A DNA stretch of 64,000 nt from Alginatibacterium sediminis (GCF_003610775.1 NZ_RAQO01000006.1:310001-374000), one strand, 5' to 3'; shown: positions 33,672 through 45,132, counted from the stretch's first letter. Numbers and translations are program-made. Notes: a model not told the origin generated them from the sequence alone.

Positions 33672-34211
33672 ATGTTAGAACTTGTAGTACTGGCCTTAGC
33701 TTTAAGTATGGATGCCTTTGCCGTATCCATCGGATTAGGAGCTAAGCATCAAAGCCAAACCCGCTCGCTTGCGATTCGGTGCGCTGCTTATTTTGGCGGG
33801 TTCCAAGGCATTATGCCTTTAGTTGGTTATTTAGGTGGAAAGGGGGTGTTAAGTTGGGTTGAAGCGTATGCCCATGTGATCGCCTTTGTGCTATTGGCGC
33901 TCATTGGTTTAAAAATGCTGTATGAATCGTTTCAAGAAGAGATTGGTGAGGACATTTGCAAAATCACCCACAGGGTTCTTTATGTACTTGCCATTGCCAC
34001 AAGTATTGATGCAATGGCAGCAGGCTTTAGTTTAACAATTCTTGATGTCCATCCATTTGTAGCATGCTTAATCATTGCTGCAACCACCTCTGTGTTTAGT
34101 GCTCTGGGGGTTGTGATTGGTGCTCGCAGTGGTACTTGGCTAGAAAGTAAAGCAGAAGCCTTTGGTGGGGTAGTGTTAATCTTACTAGGTTTTAAGATGC
34201 TATTAATTTAA
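33672..34211 (+). CDS. mntP: manganese efflux protein MntP
   Basis: A 179-residue inner-membrane protein with six hydrophobic helices in two DUF204 repeats. The repeat marks [11 protein letters not shown] at residues 14-24 and [12 protein letters not shown] at about 113-124 carry the acidic residues needed for Mn(II) export. Length is near E. coli MntP (188). The yybP-ykoY riboswitch that precedes mntP in other bacteria was not seen in the 158 bases upstream. The gene faces an outer-membrane protein gene downstream. Confidence 0.9.
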   Translation: MLELVVLALALSMDAFAVSIGLGAKHQSQTRSLAIRCAAYFGGFQGIMPLVGYLGGKGVLSWVEAYAHVIAFVLLALIGLKMLYESFQEEIGEDICKITHRVLYVLAIATSIDAMAAGFSLTILDVHPFVACLIIAATTSVFSALGVVIGARSGTWLESKAEAFGGVVLILLGFKMLLI

Positions 34212-34227
34212 GCAAATCGATAGGCTT

Positions 34228-34280
34228 ACTATCTAGCGCATGGGTGCCATTGCTTGCAATTATTGGCAGCGCCAGATAGT
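34228..34280. terminator. long stem-loop between convergent mntP and barrel gene
   Basis: ACTATCT at 34228-34234 and AGATAGT at 34274-34280 pair, with GCGC/GCGC inside. No T-run; weak support for a shared terminator. Confidence 0.3.
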
Positions 34281-34310
34281 GAGATATTTAGCTAAGGAAC
34301 AATACGAGTT

Positions 34311-34994
34311 TTAGTTAAATTGGTAACTATAAGATAAACCAATTTTCTGTTTGCGACCAAAGTCATCATCACTAACAAAACCATAGCCATTAACCGACTG
34401 ATTGGTATTAATTTTATAGCTTAGACCTGCGCCCAACCAATACCCGCCGTAATTGTCAGTACCCTTACTCGCACCACCAAAGCTCATCAGACTAAATTCA
34501 TGTGCCAAGGGTTTAATGGTAAAGAAACCAAGATAAGCGCCTTGGCTTGTATTGGGAATGTAGGTTGTTTCAAGCCCTAGATTTGGATCGCTAGTTGTCG
34601 TTGCAAATTCGCCGTCATTATAGCTATAACCTGCCATTGGAAAGATCATCCAACCATAAGGTTCAATGCCAAAGGTACTTAAAGGTACATAGGTTCCAAG
34701 ACTATAATTATTTTTGCTGCCGCCATCATCGTATTCTGAGCGGCTAAAGTTAAAATTGAGAATACCTAATTCGAACAACCATGAACCGCCTAAACGCCAT
34801 TCGCTAGCATCCTCATTGATACGAGCATTCAGCATTCGTGTTGCATCAAGTCCAATCGAGCCTGATAAGCTGAACTCGTCATTGTAGCCGACACCGATTT
34901 TGGTGACGATTTTTGTTGGATCTTCTTGGTGTTTTTGATCGGCCCAGCTTGGTGCGGCAACTAAACAGATGAGTAGGGCAATACGAATAGACAT
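34311..34994 (-). CDS. outer-membrane beta-barrel protein, function unknown
   Basis: A 227-residue protein with a Sec signal peptide (MSIRIALLICLVAAPSWA, cleavage before DQ). The mature chain alternates polar and aromatic residues in short strands and ends in a Tyr-Gln-Phe-Asn (SYSYQFN) pattern typical of outer-membrane barrels, where the last aromatic residue is read by BamA. I count about eight strand-like segments. The role is not known. ATG 34994 has AGGA before it; a longer frame to 35024 lacks a signal start. It is followed on the same strand by mntP's convergent end. Confidence 0.7.
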   Translation of the reverse strand: MSIRIALLICLVAAPSWADQKHQEDPTKIVTKIGVGYNDEFSLSGSIGLDATRMLNARINEDASEWRLGGSWLFELGILNFNFSRSEYDDGGSKNNYSLGTYVPLSTFGIEPYGWMIFPMAGYSYNDGEFATTTSDPNLGLETTYIPNTSQGAYLGFFTIKPLAHEFSLMSFGGASKGTDNYGGYWLGAGLSYKINTNQSVNGYGFVSDDDFGRKQKIGLSYSYQFN

Positions 34995-35218
34995 TGGGAT
35001 CCTTGGTATGGGTGGTGTTGGCAAACAAAACTAACGGATGTTATACAGCACAGCCTTCCAAGTATGGCAGAAAATGAGGTCCTTATCGTAAATCGCAAAA
35101 CAGCGCCATTATGCCCAAAGTCGCTGCAATTGCGAATGATATTTTAGTAAATACTATATTTATTTTGACAGTGTCATTGAGTGAGAAAATCGGTGAGCTT
35201 TGAAACGAGGCCACAAAA

Positions 35219-35252
35219 ATAAAAAAGGCACTGTGTTTGAGTCACAGTGCCT
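35219..35252 (-). terminator. terminator of the RND operon
   Basis: AGGCACTGTG at 35226-35235 and CACAGTGCCT at 35243-35252 form a perfect 10-bp stem. On the minus strand it is followed by a T-run (35219-35226). It lies 17 bases downstream of the permease stop. Confidence 0.8.
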
Positions 35253-35268
35253 GTTGTTGCTTAGCGTC

Positions 35269-38200
35269 TTATTCGTCTTCAAGCTCAATCAGTTTCGTTG
35301 AGCCGCCATGGAACTTTTCACGGTATCGTTGGATCATTGCGTAGAAGCCTGGAATGAAGAATGTTCCTACTAATAACACGCATAGCAGACCTCCAATCAG
35401 CGAAACACCGAGCGAGTTTTGACTTATATGGCCCGCGCCATTGGCAAGTACCAAAGGGATCATGCCAAAGATAAACGACCAAGAGGTCATATTCACGGCT
35501 CTAAAGCGCAGCGTACCTCCTTTGACCGCCGCATCGGCTATGTCTTGACCGTGCTCATCGCGTTGCAAGCGCGCAAATTCGACGATTAGAATTGCGTTTT
35601 TACTGGCCAAGGCAATCAGTAACACCAAACCAATTTGCGCATATAGGTTCATCGGTAAACCAGCTAAGTTTAACGCAATAAATGAGCCTAATGAGGCGAC
35701 CGGGACCACCAAAATAATGGCTAAAGGAATTGTCCAGCTTTCGTACTGAGCGACCATGAATAAATAGATAAACAACAGGGCGAGTGCAAAGGCAAATATG
35801 GCAAGGTTTCCAGCTTGCTTTTCTTGGAAGGCCATACCTGTCCATTCATACTGGTAGCCGTTTTCTAGCACCTGCTGTGCAACGCGCTCCATGGCAGCGA
35901 TTGCGTCTCCAGAGCTAAATCCGTCAGCGGGTTGACCCTGCAGTACTGCCGAGCGATACATGTTGTAGCGCCAAGCAACATCGGGTGCAAAAACTTGCTC
36001 TACCGATACCAAAGTACTTAGTGGAATCATGTCGCCGTTGCCACTTCGCACATGGAATTGCCCCAGATTATCCAAGCTTGAGCGAAACTCATCTTCGGCT
36101 TGAATGGTGACTCGGAAACTTCGGCCATACATGGTGAAGTCGTTTACATACAAAGAGCCGAGATTTGCTTGCATGGTCGAAAACACGTCACTTAGATTGA
36201 CCCCCAATTGTTTGGCTTTACTGCGATCCACATCGATAAAGAAATGCGGTACATCAGAACGGAACGTTGTGAATGCACTACCAATTTCAGGTGCTTGATT
36301 AGCGGCAACAACTAGTTCTTGCATAACCCGGGCAAGCTCAGTTCGCGAACGTCCAAGCGAGTCTTGCAATACAAACTCAAAACCAGAGGCTGCCCCCATA
36401 CCTGGGACTGCCGGTGGGCCAAAACTAAAAATAACGGCGTCCTGAATGGTGGTAAATGCGCGCTTATTGATACGCTGACTGATTGCATCAGCACTATGGT
36501 CTCCGGCTAATGCGTTTCGTTCATCCCAGCTTTTAAGTTTGATAAACATGGTGGCGGAGTTTGATTGTAATGCACCAATCAATAACCCATAACCATTTGC
36601 CAGTGTAACGGCCTCAACGCCAGGCTCTTCTTCTATTTGAGCGCGTAGTTCAGTGCTAACTTCAGCAGTTCGCTCTAGTGAAGCGGAGTCGGGTAATTGA
36701 ATATTAACTAACAAACCGCCTTTGTCTTCTTGCGGTACAAAGGCAGTGGAAATGTTGGAGTTTAGCCAAATGACTGCCCCGAGTGCTAAGGTAAAAAATA
36801 CCAGTAACACCGAGGTTCGACGGACTAAAAATCCAGCCGCTTGACCATAACGATGGGTAACTGAATCTAATCCGCGATTAAAAGCTTTGTACCATCGCGC
36901 CTGATTATCGTTTCCTTGCTTAAGCACCAAGGAACAAATTGCAGGAGATAAGGTTAGCGCGTTGATGGATGAAATCACCACCGAAATACAAATTGTAAGT
37001 GCAAACTGACGGTACATGACGCCGGTAATGCCTGGTAGCATTGCTACCGGTAAAAATACGGCAAGTAGCACTAATGTTGAGCTTATGATTGGACCCGTTA
37101 CTTCTTTCATCGCGCGCAGCGTTGCTTGCCGCGGATGAAGTTCTGGGTTGTTTTTCATGGTGCTATCGACGTTTTCAATCACCAAAATGGCATCGTCGAC
37201 CACAATACCAATGGCCAAAATTAAGCCAAATAAGGTAATGGTATTAATCGTAAATCCGGTTGCCAACATGATTGCGAAGGTACCAATCAATGATACTGGG
37301 ATCGCAACTACCGGGATCAAGGTTGCTCTCCAGTTGCCCAAAAATAGATAGGTGACCAAGATCACCAACACGATTGCTTCAATAAGCGTTTTAATGACGC
37401 CCTTAACCGACTCAGATACAAACAACGTTGTATCGTAAGCAATGTCCCAACTTAAATTTTCAGGCATTGCTGAGCCAAGTTCTTGCATTAATTTGTTGAG
37501 TTCAGAACCGCTCTCAAGAGCATTTGCGCCCGGTTGCAAGGTTAAGATGACTGATACCGTTTCTTGGCCTTTATATTCCCCAAATGCAGCGTAGCCTTTT
37601 TTACCTAGTTCAACACGAGCCACGTCTTTAAGATAAACGGTCGAGCCATCATCTGCGGCGCGCAGTACCACGTGCTCAAATTCGTCAACGGTTTCAAGGC
37701 GCCCTTTGGTTAACAGATTGAACTGAACTTCGTTATTGGCTCGGTTAGGTGGTGCCCCGATCGACCCAACTGCAACTTGAGCATTTTGCTCAGTCAAAGC
37801 ATTGCGTACGTCGGTACTGGTGATGGACAAATTGGCCATTTTTAGCGGATCGGTCCAAACCCGCATTGCGTATTCACCAGCACTTACAATGTTTACATCG
37901 CTAATCCCGGTGACGCGCTGTAGTTGGTCCTCAACGTTTAAGCTGATGTAATTGTTGATATAAGTGTCATCGTAATGACCGTTTGGCGAATAAAAGTTCA
38001 AGACCATAAGTAAATCTGGCGAGACTTTTTTAACGCTTATACCCAGTTGTCTAACCTCTGCAGGCAGTTTCGACTCAATTTGACTAACGCGGTTTTGCAC
38101 GTTGATCTGGGCCATATCGGGGTCGGTTCCGATATCAAAGGTGATAGTAAGACTATACGAGCCATCATTAGCACTTTTGGAGCTCATATAGAGCATGTCT

Positions 38201-38421
38201 TCAACGCCGTTTACCGCGGACTCAATTTCTTCGGCAACAGATTCTTCGACGGTCTCAGCACTGGCACCTATGAATACGGCGGATACACTTACCGAAGGAG
38301 GGCTGATCTGTGGGTATTCAGCTACAGGTATAATAAATAGGGCGATGGATCCGGCTAAGGTCAACAAAATAGAAATGACCAATGCAAATTTGGGACGCTG
38401 AATAAAAAATCGACTTAACAT
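35269..38421 (-). CDS. RND efflux permease, AcrB/MexB type (HAE1)
   Basis: A 1050-residue inner-membrane proton antiporter that would export drugs or other hydrophobic compounds. It has twelve transmembrane segments in two halves with two large periplasmic loops. The proton-relay pair is in [15 protein letters not shown] (about residues 400-414), followed by the conserved E and the PVAEYP start (31-36). Length fits AcrB (1049). The adaptor gene ends nine bases upstream and is transcribed first. No TolC-like outer-membrane gene or TetR repressor lies in the window, so the pump would use a channel encoded elsewhere. Confidence 0.92.
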   Translation of the reverse strand: MLSRFFIQRPKFALVISILLTLAGSIALFIIPVAEYPQISPPSVSVSAVFIGASAETVEESVAEEIESAVNGVEDMLYMSSKSANDGSYSLTITFDIGTDPDMAQINVQNRVSQIESKLPAEVRQLGISVKKVSPDLLMVLNFYSPNGHYDDTYINNYISLNVEDQLQRVTGISDVNIVSAGEYAMRVWTDPLKMANLSITSTDVRNALTEQNAQVAVGSIGAPPNRANNEVQFNLLTKGRLETVDEFEHVVLRAADDGSTVYLKDVARVELGKKGYAAFGEYKGQETVSVILTLQPGANALESGSELNKLMQELGSAMPENLSWDIAYDTTLFVSESVKGVIKTLIEAIVLVILVTYLFLGNWRATLIPVVAIPVSLIGTFAIMLATGFTINTITLFGLILAIGIVVDDAILVIENVDSTMKNNPELHPRQATLRAMKEVTGPIISSTLVLLAVFLPVAMLPGITGVMYRQFALTICISVVISSINALTLSPAICSLVLKQGNDNQARWYKAFNRGLDSVTHRYGQAAGFLVRRTSVLLVFFTLALGAVIWLNSNISTAFVPQEDKGGLLVNIQLPDSASLERTAEVSTELRAQIEEEPGVEAVTLANGYGLLIGALQSNSATMFIKLKSWDERNALAGDHSADAISQRINKRAFTTIQDAVIFSFGPPAVPGMGAASGFEFVLQDSLGRSRTELARVMQELVVAANQAPEIGSAFTTFRSDVPHFFIDVDRSKAKQLGVNLSDVFSTMQANLGSLYVNDFTMYGRSFRVTIQAEDEFRSSLDNLGQFHVRSGNGDMIPLSTLVSVEQVFAPDVAWRYNMYRSAVLQGQPADGFSSGDAIAAMERVAQQVLENGYQYEWTGMAFQEKQAGNLAIFAFALALLFIYLFMVAQYESWTIPLAIILVVPVASLGSFIALNLAGLPMNLYAQIGLVLLIALASKNAILIVEFARLQRDEHGQDIADAAVKGGTLRFRAVNMTSWSFIFGMIPLVLANGAGHISQNSLGVSLIGGLLCVLLVGTFFIPGFYAMIQRYREKFHGGSTKLIELEDE

Positions 38422-38430
38422 GGCGTTTCC

Positions 38431-39561
38431 TTAACCTTCAGCTTGGTCGTTAATCACAGTGACTGGTGTTCCCGCGCGGGCACGTTGCAGCCCCGAGGTA
38501 ATAATTTGTTCATCACCATTTAAACCGGATTGAATGATCACGCCTTGTTCGATTACAGAACCCAGAACCACATTTTTGCGGGTCGAAATATTGTCTTGGT
38601 CAACCGTTAAAACAAACTCACCTTCGAGATCGCTTTGAACGGCTCTGCGGGGGATAACTAGAGCTGATTCACTCTGGTTTGCATTTACCCGAACCTTTAC
38701 AAACTGCCCTGGCAAAAGTTGCTCATTGGGATTGGAAAAGTTCGCACTTAACTCGATAGTGCCGGTGGCCAATTCAATACGGTTACCGATGTAATCTAAA
38801 ACTCCACGCTTGGCGTAAGTTTTTTGATTGTTGAGTGATAGTTCGACACTTGCCATCTCGCCAGTTTTTTTAGCGTAATCATTGCGATTGTCTAGGCCAA
38901 ACTCCAAGCGTTCATTTTCCGACATTCGAAAACTAGCTCGAATAGGGTCGAGGCTAACTAAATCACTTAATTGCCCTGAACCGGCGCGAATAAGGTCACC
39001 ATCTGAAACTAAACTGCGACCCATACGTCCAGTAAACGGCGCTCTAATCTCAGTATGACCAAGGCTAACTAAAGCGTTCTTTAATAAGGCTTGCGCCGCT
39101 TCTTGTTGGGCTTGTGCGCTAGCCCTTTGGGCTGTAAGACCATCAAATTCTGCGCGGCTGATACTATTATTTGGAAGCAAGCTTTTACCGCGCTCCCAAT
39201 TGAGTTCGGCATTGATAACTGCTGCGCGGGCTTGAGATACAGACGCTTTTGCCTGGGCAACTTGCGCTTCATAAACGGCAGGGTCAATTTTATATAGAAG
39301 CTGACCTTGCTCAACGATCTCGCCGTCGGTAAATGCTTGTTCGAGAAGGTAACCGGTAACTTGCGAACTGATTGCGGCATCTTCGTAGGCTTCAATTCGC
39401 CCGATAAATTCTTGGCTAGGGGAATACTGAGTTTGTTGAACGACTTGCGTTTTAACCAATACCGTTGGCGCTTGTGAGCTGCTTTGAGAGTTATTATCAC
39501 AAGCTGCCAAGAATAAAACTAGGATTGGAAAAGCTCTGGTTAACATAGAGCGTATTTGCAT
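38431..39561 (-). CDS. RND efflux adaptor (membrane fusion protein), lipoprotein
   Basis: A 376-residue periplasmic adaptor of the MexA/AcrA family. A lipobox (FLAACDN, with Cys at about 21) anchors it in the inner membrane. The alpha-hairpin is seen at EAQVAQAKASVSQARAAVIN, the barrel part at LGHTEIRAPFTGRMG, and GLQRARAGTPV near the end. It would link the permease at 35269 to an outer-membrane channel. The gene precedes the permease by nine bases, so they are one transcript. A 310-base upstream stretch holds its promoter; no repressor gene is adjacent. Confidence 0.92.
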   Translation of the reverse strand: MQIRSMLTRAFPILVLFLAACDNNSQSSSQAPTVLVKTQVVQQTQYSPSQEFIGRIEAYEDAAISSQVTGYLLEQAFTDGEIVEQGQLLYKIDPAVYEAQVAQAKASVSQARAAVINAELNWERGKSLLPNNSISRAEFDGLTAQRASAQAQQEAAQALLKNALVSLGHTEIRAPFTGRMGRSLVSDGDLIRAGSGQLSDLVSLDPIRASFRMSENERLEFGLDNRNDYAKKTGEMASVELSLNNQKTYAKRGVLDYIGNRIELATGTIELSANFSNPNEQLLPGQFVKVRVNANQSESALVIPRRAVQSDLEGEFVLTVDQDNISTRKNVVLGSVIEQGVIIQSGLNGDEQIITSGLQRARAGTPVTVINDQAEG

Positions 39562-39823
39562 GAAGGTGTTCCCCTATAAATAATAGAGGGCCGTGCTTAT
39601 CGTTCCTTTTACCTACGTTGTATGTGTAGTTGCTTTCCTTGCCGTAGCGACCCAAGTTTATGCATTTTTATGCACAGTCGTAACAATGGTGAGCGAGGAA
39701 TATACCTAAAAATTTACCAATAGTAATGCTAATGTTGACATTTTAGTGATTACTGAAATCGGAGGAAGGCTAAGTATGTTGGGAAGGAAGTACGATTATT
39801 TGATTTTATGTTGCCGAGCAACT
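39562..39823. other. RND promoter region, nothing else recognised
   Basis: Intergenic between the adaptor start and the fadE terminator. An inverted AAGTTTATGCATTTTTATGC-like stretch lies near 39654, but no operator could be assigned. Confidence 0.4.
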
Positions 39824-39850
39824 AAAAAAGCCGCTGATTTGCAGCGGCTT
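39824..39850 (-). terminator. fadE terminator
   Basis: GCCGCTG and CAGCGGC flank a five-base loop (39830-39848), and six A's at 39824-39829 give a U-run in the minus-strand transcript. It lies 22 bases past the fadE stop. Confidence 0.8.
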
Positions 39851-39872
39851 ATATTAGTGAATCATTATGCAA

Positions 39873-42323
39873 TTATGCTGCGTTGGATTGCGCCACAACT
39901 GGCTGGCGTCCAGCTACCAATTCATCATGATCAAAGTCGTCGACATTAATGGTACGTAATCGACCAACTTCCGCACGTTGTAGGATTTTAGCTTCATCTT
40001 CGGTGATCCAATCATTATCAAGGCCGCGTTGCGCCAAGCGATCGAGATACATAAATACAAAGCGTTTGCCTGCTGCTTTACAAAGCTTATCGTAGACTGG
40101 CTCTGCAAGTAACATATCGTCCAAAGCTTGCTCTAGCATACCAACCGGGTTGCCTTCATCACGGCTAAGGTACTGTAGGTTACCGAGACGGTCACGGGTT
40201 TCGCTAGGGGTTTGCAGAATTTGCGCAAGCGTATGGTCTAGTTTATCGCTTGGTTTTTCAAAGCTCATACCCAATGGGAAAATAACTAAGCGCATTAACT
40301 TGCCCACGATCTTAATTGGGAAGTTACGCAATAGTTCATCGGTTGCTTGTTGCATTTGGAAGTGTGCGTCCTGAATTGACCAATGCAGTAGTGGTAAATC
40401 TGCTACGTTACGGCCATCGTCATCATAGCGTTTCAAGGTAGCAGAGCTTAGGTAGATTTGACTCAAAATATCACCTAAACGAGCAGAAACACGCTCTTTA
40501 CGTTTTAGGTTACCACCTAGTGTCGCCATAGCTACATCAGACAATAGTGCAAGATGGGTGCTATATCGCGTAATTTGACGATAGTACTGGGCAGTTTGGT
40601 CTTTTTGAGGAGCAGAGATAAAACGCCATCCCCCCAATCCAAACCAAAGACTACGTGCAAAGTTACTAATGGCAAAACCAATGTGGCTAAACAGAGAATT
40701 ATCAAAATCTTTTAGGCCAAGTTCTGCATCAGGGTTGGCCGCAGCTTGCATTTCTTTGAGTACATATGGATGACAGCGAATAGCGCCTTGACCATAAATA
40801 ATCATGCTGCGAGTTAGAATATTTGCCCCTTCAACCGTCACGCCAATTGGTGCGCCTTGATAAGAACGACCTAGGAAATTATTCGGACCTAAACAAATGC
40901 CTTTACCACCCACAACATCCATCGCATCGATAGCACAACGTTGACCGCGATGGGTTAGATGATACTTAACGATTGCTGAGATTACCGAGGGTTTTTCGCC
41001 TAAATCAATACCGGTAACCGTTAGCTTTGAGGCGGCATCCATCATGTAAGCATTACCAGCCAAGCGTGCTAGCGGTTCTTCAATGCCTTCCATTTTACCA
41101 ATGGGTAGTTTGAACTGACGACGAATTCGAGCGTAAGCACCGGTTGCTAAGGCTGCGGTTTTGGTGGCACCTGTTGAAGCCGATGGCAGCGTAATACCGC
41201 GGCCAACAGAGAGACACTCGACCAGCATACGCCAACCTTGACCCGCCATTTTTTGGCCACCAATAATGAAGCTGATAGGCACAAACAGATCGTTAGCTGA
41301 GGTTGGACCATTCATAAATGGTACGTTAAGCGGGAAGTGACGACGACCCACTTCTACGCCTTCGATATCGGTTGGGATTAAAGCACAAGTTGTTCCTAAG
41401 TGCTCTTCACCACCTAGCAATCCTTCGGGGTCTTCCAATTTGAACGCAAGTCCTAAAATTGTCGCAACAGGTGCAAGCGTTATGTAGCGTTTGTTCCAAG
41501 TGATGCGCATTCCAAGCACTTGCTCGCCTTCCCATTCACCCATACAGACGATGCCTGTATCTGGGATCGCGCCGGCATCAGAGCCAGCTTCTGGGCTGGT
41601 GAGGGCAAAACACGGAATTTCTAAACCAGTGGCGAGGCGCGGTAGGTAGTAGTCTTGTTGTTCTTTAGTGCCATAGTGTTGTAGCAGCTCACCAGGGCCT
41701 AAGGAGTTTGGAACACCGACGGTGCTAGAAAGAACCGTTGAAGCGCCACTAAGCTTTTGAAGTACACGTGATTGCGCATATGCAGAATACTGAAGGCCGC
41801 CATATTCTTTTTTGATGATCATGGCGAAGAATTTTTCATCTTTTAGGTATTGCCAAATCTCAGGAGATAAGTCAGCGTCACGATGGCAAATTTCCCATTC
41901 GTTGACCATTTTACATACGGTTTCTACGGGGCCATCCATAAAGGCTTGTTCTTCGGCACTAAGACGAGGCGCTGGGTAGCTGTGAAGCTTACGCCAATCG
42001 GGAGCACCGCGAAATAAATCACTTTCCCACCAGGTGGTACCAGCTTCTATGGCTTCGCGCTCAGTGCGAGACATTTCAGGCATGACACCTTTAAAGGCTT
42101 TAAACAATGGTTTGGTGATTAGGCTTTGGCGTAATGCGCGTACATTGAGCACGGCGATGAACAATACCAAGAAAACCCAAGTAAGTTCATGCACTGAGAA
42201 TAGTGCTGAAACAGCAGCAGTAATCACTAAAGCCGCGATACTAAATGCCAGCAATGAAGCGCGGTGGTAAGACATAACTCCCAAAACAATGAGGGTTCCA
42301 ATGAGGGTGAGGGTAGTGAACAT
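39873..42323 (-). CDS. fadE: acyl-CoA dehydrogenase FadE
   Basis: An 816-residue FAD enzyme catalysing the first step of fatty-acid beta-oxidation, acyl-CoA to 2-enoyl-CoA. It has the long FadE layout: two membrane helices (residues about 3-58), the acyl-CoA dehydrogenase domains with [20 protein letters not shown] near 238-257, and a C-terminal part with [21 protein letters not shown]. Length matches E. coli FadE (814). A perfect FadR-type palindrome lies 21 bases upstream of the start. It is divergent from gmhA, a gene pair seen in enterobacteria and vibrios. It would take fatty acids or the products of the acyl-CoA ligase encoded at 25.5 kb. Confidence 0.95.
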   Translation of the reverse strand: MFTTLTLIGTLIVLGVMSYHRASLLAFSIAALVITAAVSALFSVHELTWVFLVLFIAVLNVRALRQSLITKPLFKAFKGVMPEMSRTEREAIEAGTTWWESDLFRGAPDWRKLHSYPAPRLSAEEQAFMDGPVETVCKMVNEWEICHRDADLSPEIWQYLKDEKFFAMIIKKEYGGLQYSAYAQSRVLQKLSGASTVLSSTVGVPNSLGPGELLQHYGTKEQQDYYLPRLATGLEIPCFALTSPEAGSDAGAIPDTGIVCMGEWEGEQVLGMRITWNKRYITLAPVATILGLAFKLEDPEGLLGGEEHLGTTCALIPTDIEGVEVGRRHFPLNVPFMNGPTSANDLFVPISFIIGGQKMAGQGWRMLVECLSVGRGITLPSASTGATKTAALATGAYARIRRQFKLPIGKMEGIEEPLARLAGNAYMMDAASKLTVTGIDLGEKPSVISAIVKYHLTHRGQRCAIDAMDVVGGKGICLGPNNFLGRSYQGAPIGVTVEGANILTRSMIIYGQGAIRCHPYVLKEMQAAANPDAELGLKDFDNSLFSHIGFAISNFARSLWFGLGGWRFISAPQKDQTAQYYRQITRYSTHLALLSDVAMATLGGNLKRKERVSARLGDILSQIYLSSATLKRYDDDGRNVADLPLLHWSIQDAHFQMQQATDELLRNFPIKIVGKLMRLVIFPLGMSFEKPSDKLDHTLAQILQTPSETRDRLGNLQYLSRDEGNPVGMLEQALDDMLLAEPVYDKLCKAAGKRFVFMYLDRLAQRGLDNDWITEDEAKILQRAEVGRLRTINVDDFDHDELVAGRQPVVAQSNAA

Positions 42324-42343
42324 ATTATCTCCTTATAATTTTA

Positions 42344-42358
42344 AGAGGTCAGACCTCT
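42344..42358. promoter_or_regulatory. FadR-type operator upstream of fadE
   Basis: AGAGGTCAGACCTCT is a perfect 15-bp palindrome whose core GGTC-N-GACC equals the FadR operator core (CTGGTC-N-GACCAG). It ends 21 bases before the fadE start, a place where a repressor would block transcription. FadR itself is not in the window. Confidence 0.65.
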
Positions 42359-42573
42359 AACCAGTATTGTAGATTCAAGACCCATCCATTAGCAAGTCAT
42401 TCACAAAAAAATAACACTCAATTTACTCACAAATTACGCCACTTCCTTACGTTACAAATACTTAGCTGCCGACATTGATGGGCCTTGATTGTTGAAATAG
42501 TGATTTCAAGCACAATTTAGGCTTCGATATGGCATGAGATCTTGGCAGAGGTTATAGTAAGAGCAATTTCTCA

Positions 42574-43173
42574 ATGCGAATTAATGTCATGCAATCAATC
42601 ATAAAAAGCGAACTTCAAGAAGCGGCTGTAGTCTTAAACAACTTTCTAGCCGATAAGTCTAATCTGTTGGCTATTGAGCAGGCCGCTCAAACCTTAGCAA
42701 CAAGTTTTCAGGCTGGTGGTAAGGTTTTAGCCTGTGGTAATGGCGGCTCTCATTGTGACGCTATGCATTTCGCGGAAGAGTTAACCGGCCGCTATCGCGA
42801 AAACCGTCCAGCTTATCCAGCCATCGCTATCTCAGATCCGAGTCATATGAGTTGTGTGAGTAACGATTTTGGATTCGATTTCGTATTTTCACGTTATATC
42901 GAAGGCTTGGGTCAATCTGGCGATGTGTTGTTTGGCATCAGCACCAGTGGTAACTCCAAAAACATCATTAAGGCCGTAGAAGCCGCGCGTAAAAAGCAGA
43001 TGAAAGTTGTATTGCTAACCGGTAAAGACGGCGGTCAATTGGCCGGCCTTGCCGATGTAGAGGTAAGAGTTGCGCACATGGGCTATGCCGATCGGGTGCA
43101 AGAGGTCCACATTAAAGTTATTCATATTCTCATTCAGCTTATTGAAAAGCTAATGTTGGCTCAGGAAGCTTAA
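42574..43173 (+). CDS. gmhA: sedoheptulose-7-phosphate isomerase GmhA
   Basis: A 199-residue SIS-domain enzyme that isomerises sedoheptulose 7-phosphate to glycero-manno-heptose 7-phosphate, the first step in heptose supply for lipopolysaccharide. The signature [20 protein letters not shown] lies at about 48-67, then STSGNSKNI and LTGKDGG, with a C-terminal [15 protein letters not shown]. It is close to E. coli GmhA. An ATG at 42589 aligns slightly better with the known start. The YafJ-like gene follows after two bases, so the two are co-transcribed. Confidence 0.94.
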   Translation: MRINVMQSIIKSELQEAAVVLNNFLADKSNLLAIEQAAQTLATSFQAGGKVLACGNGGSHCDAMHFAEELTGRYRENRPAYPAIAISDPSHMSCVSNDFGFDFVFSRYIEGLGQSGDVLFGISTSGNSKNIIKAVEAARKKQMKVVLLTGKDGGQLAGLADVEVRVAHMGYADRVQEVHIKVIHILIQLIEKLMLAQEA

Positions 43174-43175
43174 GT

Positions 43176-43949
43176 ATGTGCGAATTACTAGGCATGAGTG
43201 CCAATGTGCCTACTGACATCTGTTTTTCCTTTACTGGTTTGGTGCAGCGCGGCGGTGTCACTGGACCGCATGTTGATGGCTGGGGGATTACTTTTTATGA
43301 AGGTAAAGGCTGTCGTAGTTTTAAAGATCCGCAGCCTAGTTGTCAGTCTAAAATCGCCGAGCTCGTTCGAGAATTTCCGATCAAGAGTAAAGCGGTTATC
43401 AGTCATATTCGCCAAGCCAATCGAGGTCACGTTGCCTTAGAGAATACTCATCCGTTTACTCGCGAATTGTGGGGGCAAAACTGGACCTATGCTCATAATG
43501 GTCAACTTAGCGATTATGATGCCTTAGACACTGGCATGTTTACACCGGTGGGTGAAACAGACAGTGAACTGGCGTTTTGCTGGATTTTACATCAGTTTCA
43601 ACATGAGTTTCCCCATGGCTTCACCGATGTTCAACAGTTATTTGAACTTGTGCATCGCTGCGGTAAGCGCCTACAAGAACTGGGCGTATTCAATATGCTA
43701 CTGAGCAATGGTGACTATGTGTTTGCCTATTGCAGTAATAATTTACATTGGATAACACGTAAGGCACCTTTTGGAAAAGCGCAGTTGTGCGACGCTGATG
43801 TAACCATTGACTTCCAAGAAGAAACTACGCCCAATGACGTGGTAACGGTGATTGCTACGCAACCGTTAACCGTAAACGAACAATGGCACAAAATGAATTC
43901 AGGCGATGCGGTGTTGTTCCATGACGGGGTATTGTTGGCCCAGCGCTAA
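43176..43949 (+). CDS. class II glutamine amidotransferase, YafJ-like
   Basis: A 257-residue protein of the class II (Ntn) glutamine amidotransferase family, resembling E. coli YafJ. The nucleophile is Cys2 of MCELLGMS, exposed after removal of the methionine. Other family marks are HVDGWG at about 30-35, the oxyanion NGQ region WTYAHNGQLSDYD at about 102-114 and the GETDSELAFC stretch. It should release ammonia from glutamine, but the acceptor partner is unknown. It is two bases from gmhA and is probably translated with it. A terminator follows. Confidence 0.88.
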   Translation: MCELLGMSANVPTDICFSFTGLVQRGGVTGPHVDGWGITFYEGKGCRSFKDPQPSCQSKIAELVREFPIKSKAVISHIRQANRGHVALENTHPFTRELWGQNWTYAHNGQLSDYDALDTGMFTPVGETDSELAFCWILHQFQHEFPHGFTDVQQLFELVHRCGKRLQELGVFNMLLSNGDYVFAYCSNNLHWITRKAPFGKAQLCDADVTIDFQEETTPNDVVTVIATQPLTVNEQWHKMNSGDAVLFHDGVLLAQR

Positions 43950-43970
43950 GCTATTGCAGTTTGATTAGAA

Positions 43971-43997
43971 GGAAGTAAGTCATAACTTACTTCCTTT
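43971..43997 (+). terminator. terminator after the YafJ-like gene
   Basis: GGAAGTAAGT (43971-43980) and ACTTACTTCC (43985-43994) form a perfect 10-bp stem with a 4-base loop, followed by TTT. It is usable in both directions. Confidence 0.75.
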
Positions 43998-44020
43998 GTG
44001 TTCTTGTTGTCTGTTTCGCT

Positions 44021-45001
44021 CTAAATCCCACCTCGAATATGCTGGCGGACCTCGCTAAAGTAAAATTGGCTTAGCTGTTCATGCAGTTCGCTTGGCAAGG
44101 GAGGTAACTCACTACATAGCGCATTAGCTTGTAACTGCTGGGCACTTGAAGCCCCGGCAATAACGCTGCTTACCGCGCGGTGATCCAAAATCCAGCGCAA
44201 GGCTAGCTGTTGCATTGTCATCCCCGTTGGTAAGTAGCCTTTAAGTGCTTCAACTAATTCTAAGCCTTTAGCAAAAGGGATGCCGTTAAAGGTTTCGCCA
44301 ACATGAAAAGCTGCGCCGTCTTTATTGTAGTTTCGATGGTCGTTGTCAGCGTATACACGCTGTGAGCTAGCTTTGCCGCTAAGTAAACCGGAAGCTAGGG
44401 GGAGGCGGACAATAATACCGACATTGTTTTCCTGAGCTTTAGGAAATAGTTGCTCTACGGCATCTTGGCGGAATATATTAAAAATGATCTGAATGCTGCT
44501 GAGCTTTGGTTGTTCGGCGCAAAACACCGCCTCGTCTATCATTTCTACACTGGCACCAAAATGATGGATCAGTCCTTCTTTTTGGAAATCTTCCATCCAG
44601 CTCAGTAGTTCGCCATCAAATAGAATATCGCGGGGCACACAATGTAGCTGGGCCAAGTCAATGCAGTCTACGCCAAGTCGCTGTGCTGAATCGTTGAGAC
44701 TTTTGGCCACTTTAGCTTTAGTGTAGCCATCGGGGAATAACGCGCCATCACGGCCGACTTTAGTAACTACATAAGGCTGCTTTGGCTGAGTCTTGAGCCA
44801 ACCGCCTATGCGTTGCTCACTAAGACCACCTCCATAGACATCCGCTGTATCAAGAAAATTTACCGCTTGTTGCTGGCTCATGTCTAAAATTGCCTGTGCT
44901 TGGTCTTGCTCAAGCGAGCCAAAATCATTGCCGAGCTGCCAACATCCGAGCCCAATTTCACTTACGCGATAGCCACTACGGCCTAAAGTTCTGTATTGCA
45001 T
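44021..45001 (-). CDS. aldo-keto reductase
   Basis: A 326-residue NADPH-dependent aldo-keto reductase. The fold start is YRTLGRSGYRVSEIGLGCW (residues 3-21), the catalytic Asp and Tyr lie in NFLDTADVYGGGLSE (about 48-62), with the Lys in VVTKVGRDG and the His in CIDLAQLHC. The start at 45001 is preferred: GAGG lies seven bases before it, and the longer frame to 45193 would overlap purN and a terminator. Family members reduce aldehydes and ketones; the substrate is unknown. It lies downstream of purN on the same strand but beyond its terminator. Confidence 0.88.
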   Translation of the reverse strand: MQYRTLGRSGYRVSEIGLGCWQLGNDFGSLEQDQAQAILDMSQQQAVNFLDTADVYGGGLSEQRIGGWLKTQPKQPYVVTKVGRDGALFPDGYTKAKVAKSLNDSAQRLGVDCIDLAQLHCVPRDILFDGELLSWMEDFQKEGLIHHFGASVEMIDEAVFCAEQPKLSSIQIIFNIFRQDAVEQLFPKAQENNVGIIVRLPLASGLLSGKASSQRVYADNDHRNYNKDGAAFHVGETFNGIPFAKGLELVEALKGYLPTGMTMQQLALRWILDHRAVSSVIAGASSAQQLQANALCSELPPLPSELHEQLSQFYFSEVRQHIRGGI

Positions 45002-45132
45002 CGATAATCCTCGATGGAAGTTGAAGTTCGCTAAGCTTAGCAACTTAGATAACTCAAAACTGTTGTCTAGACTAAGATTTTGATTAAAAGGCAGTGGTTG
45101 ATATCTGAGCAAATAAATTAGAGGGGAATAAG

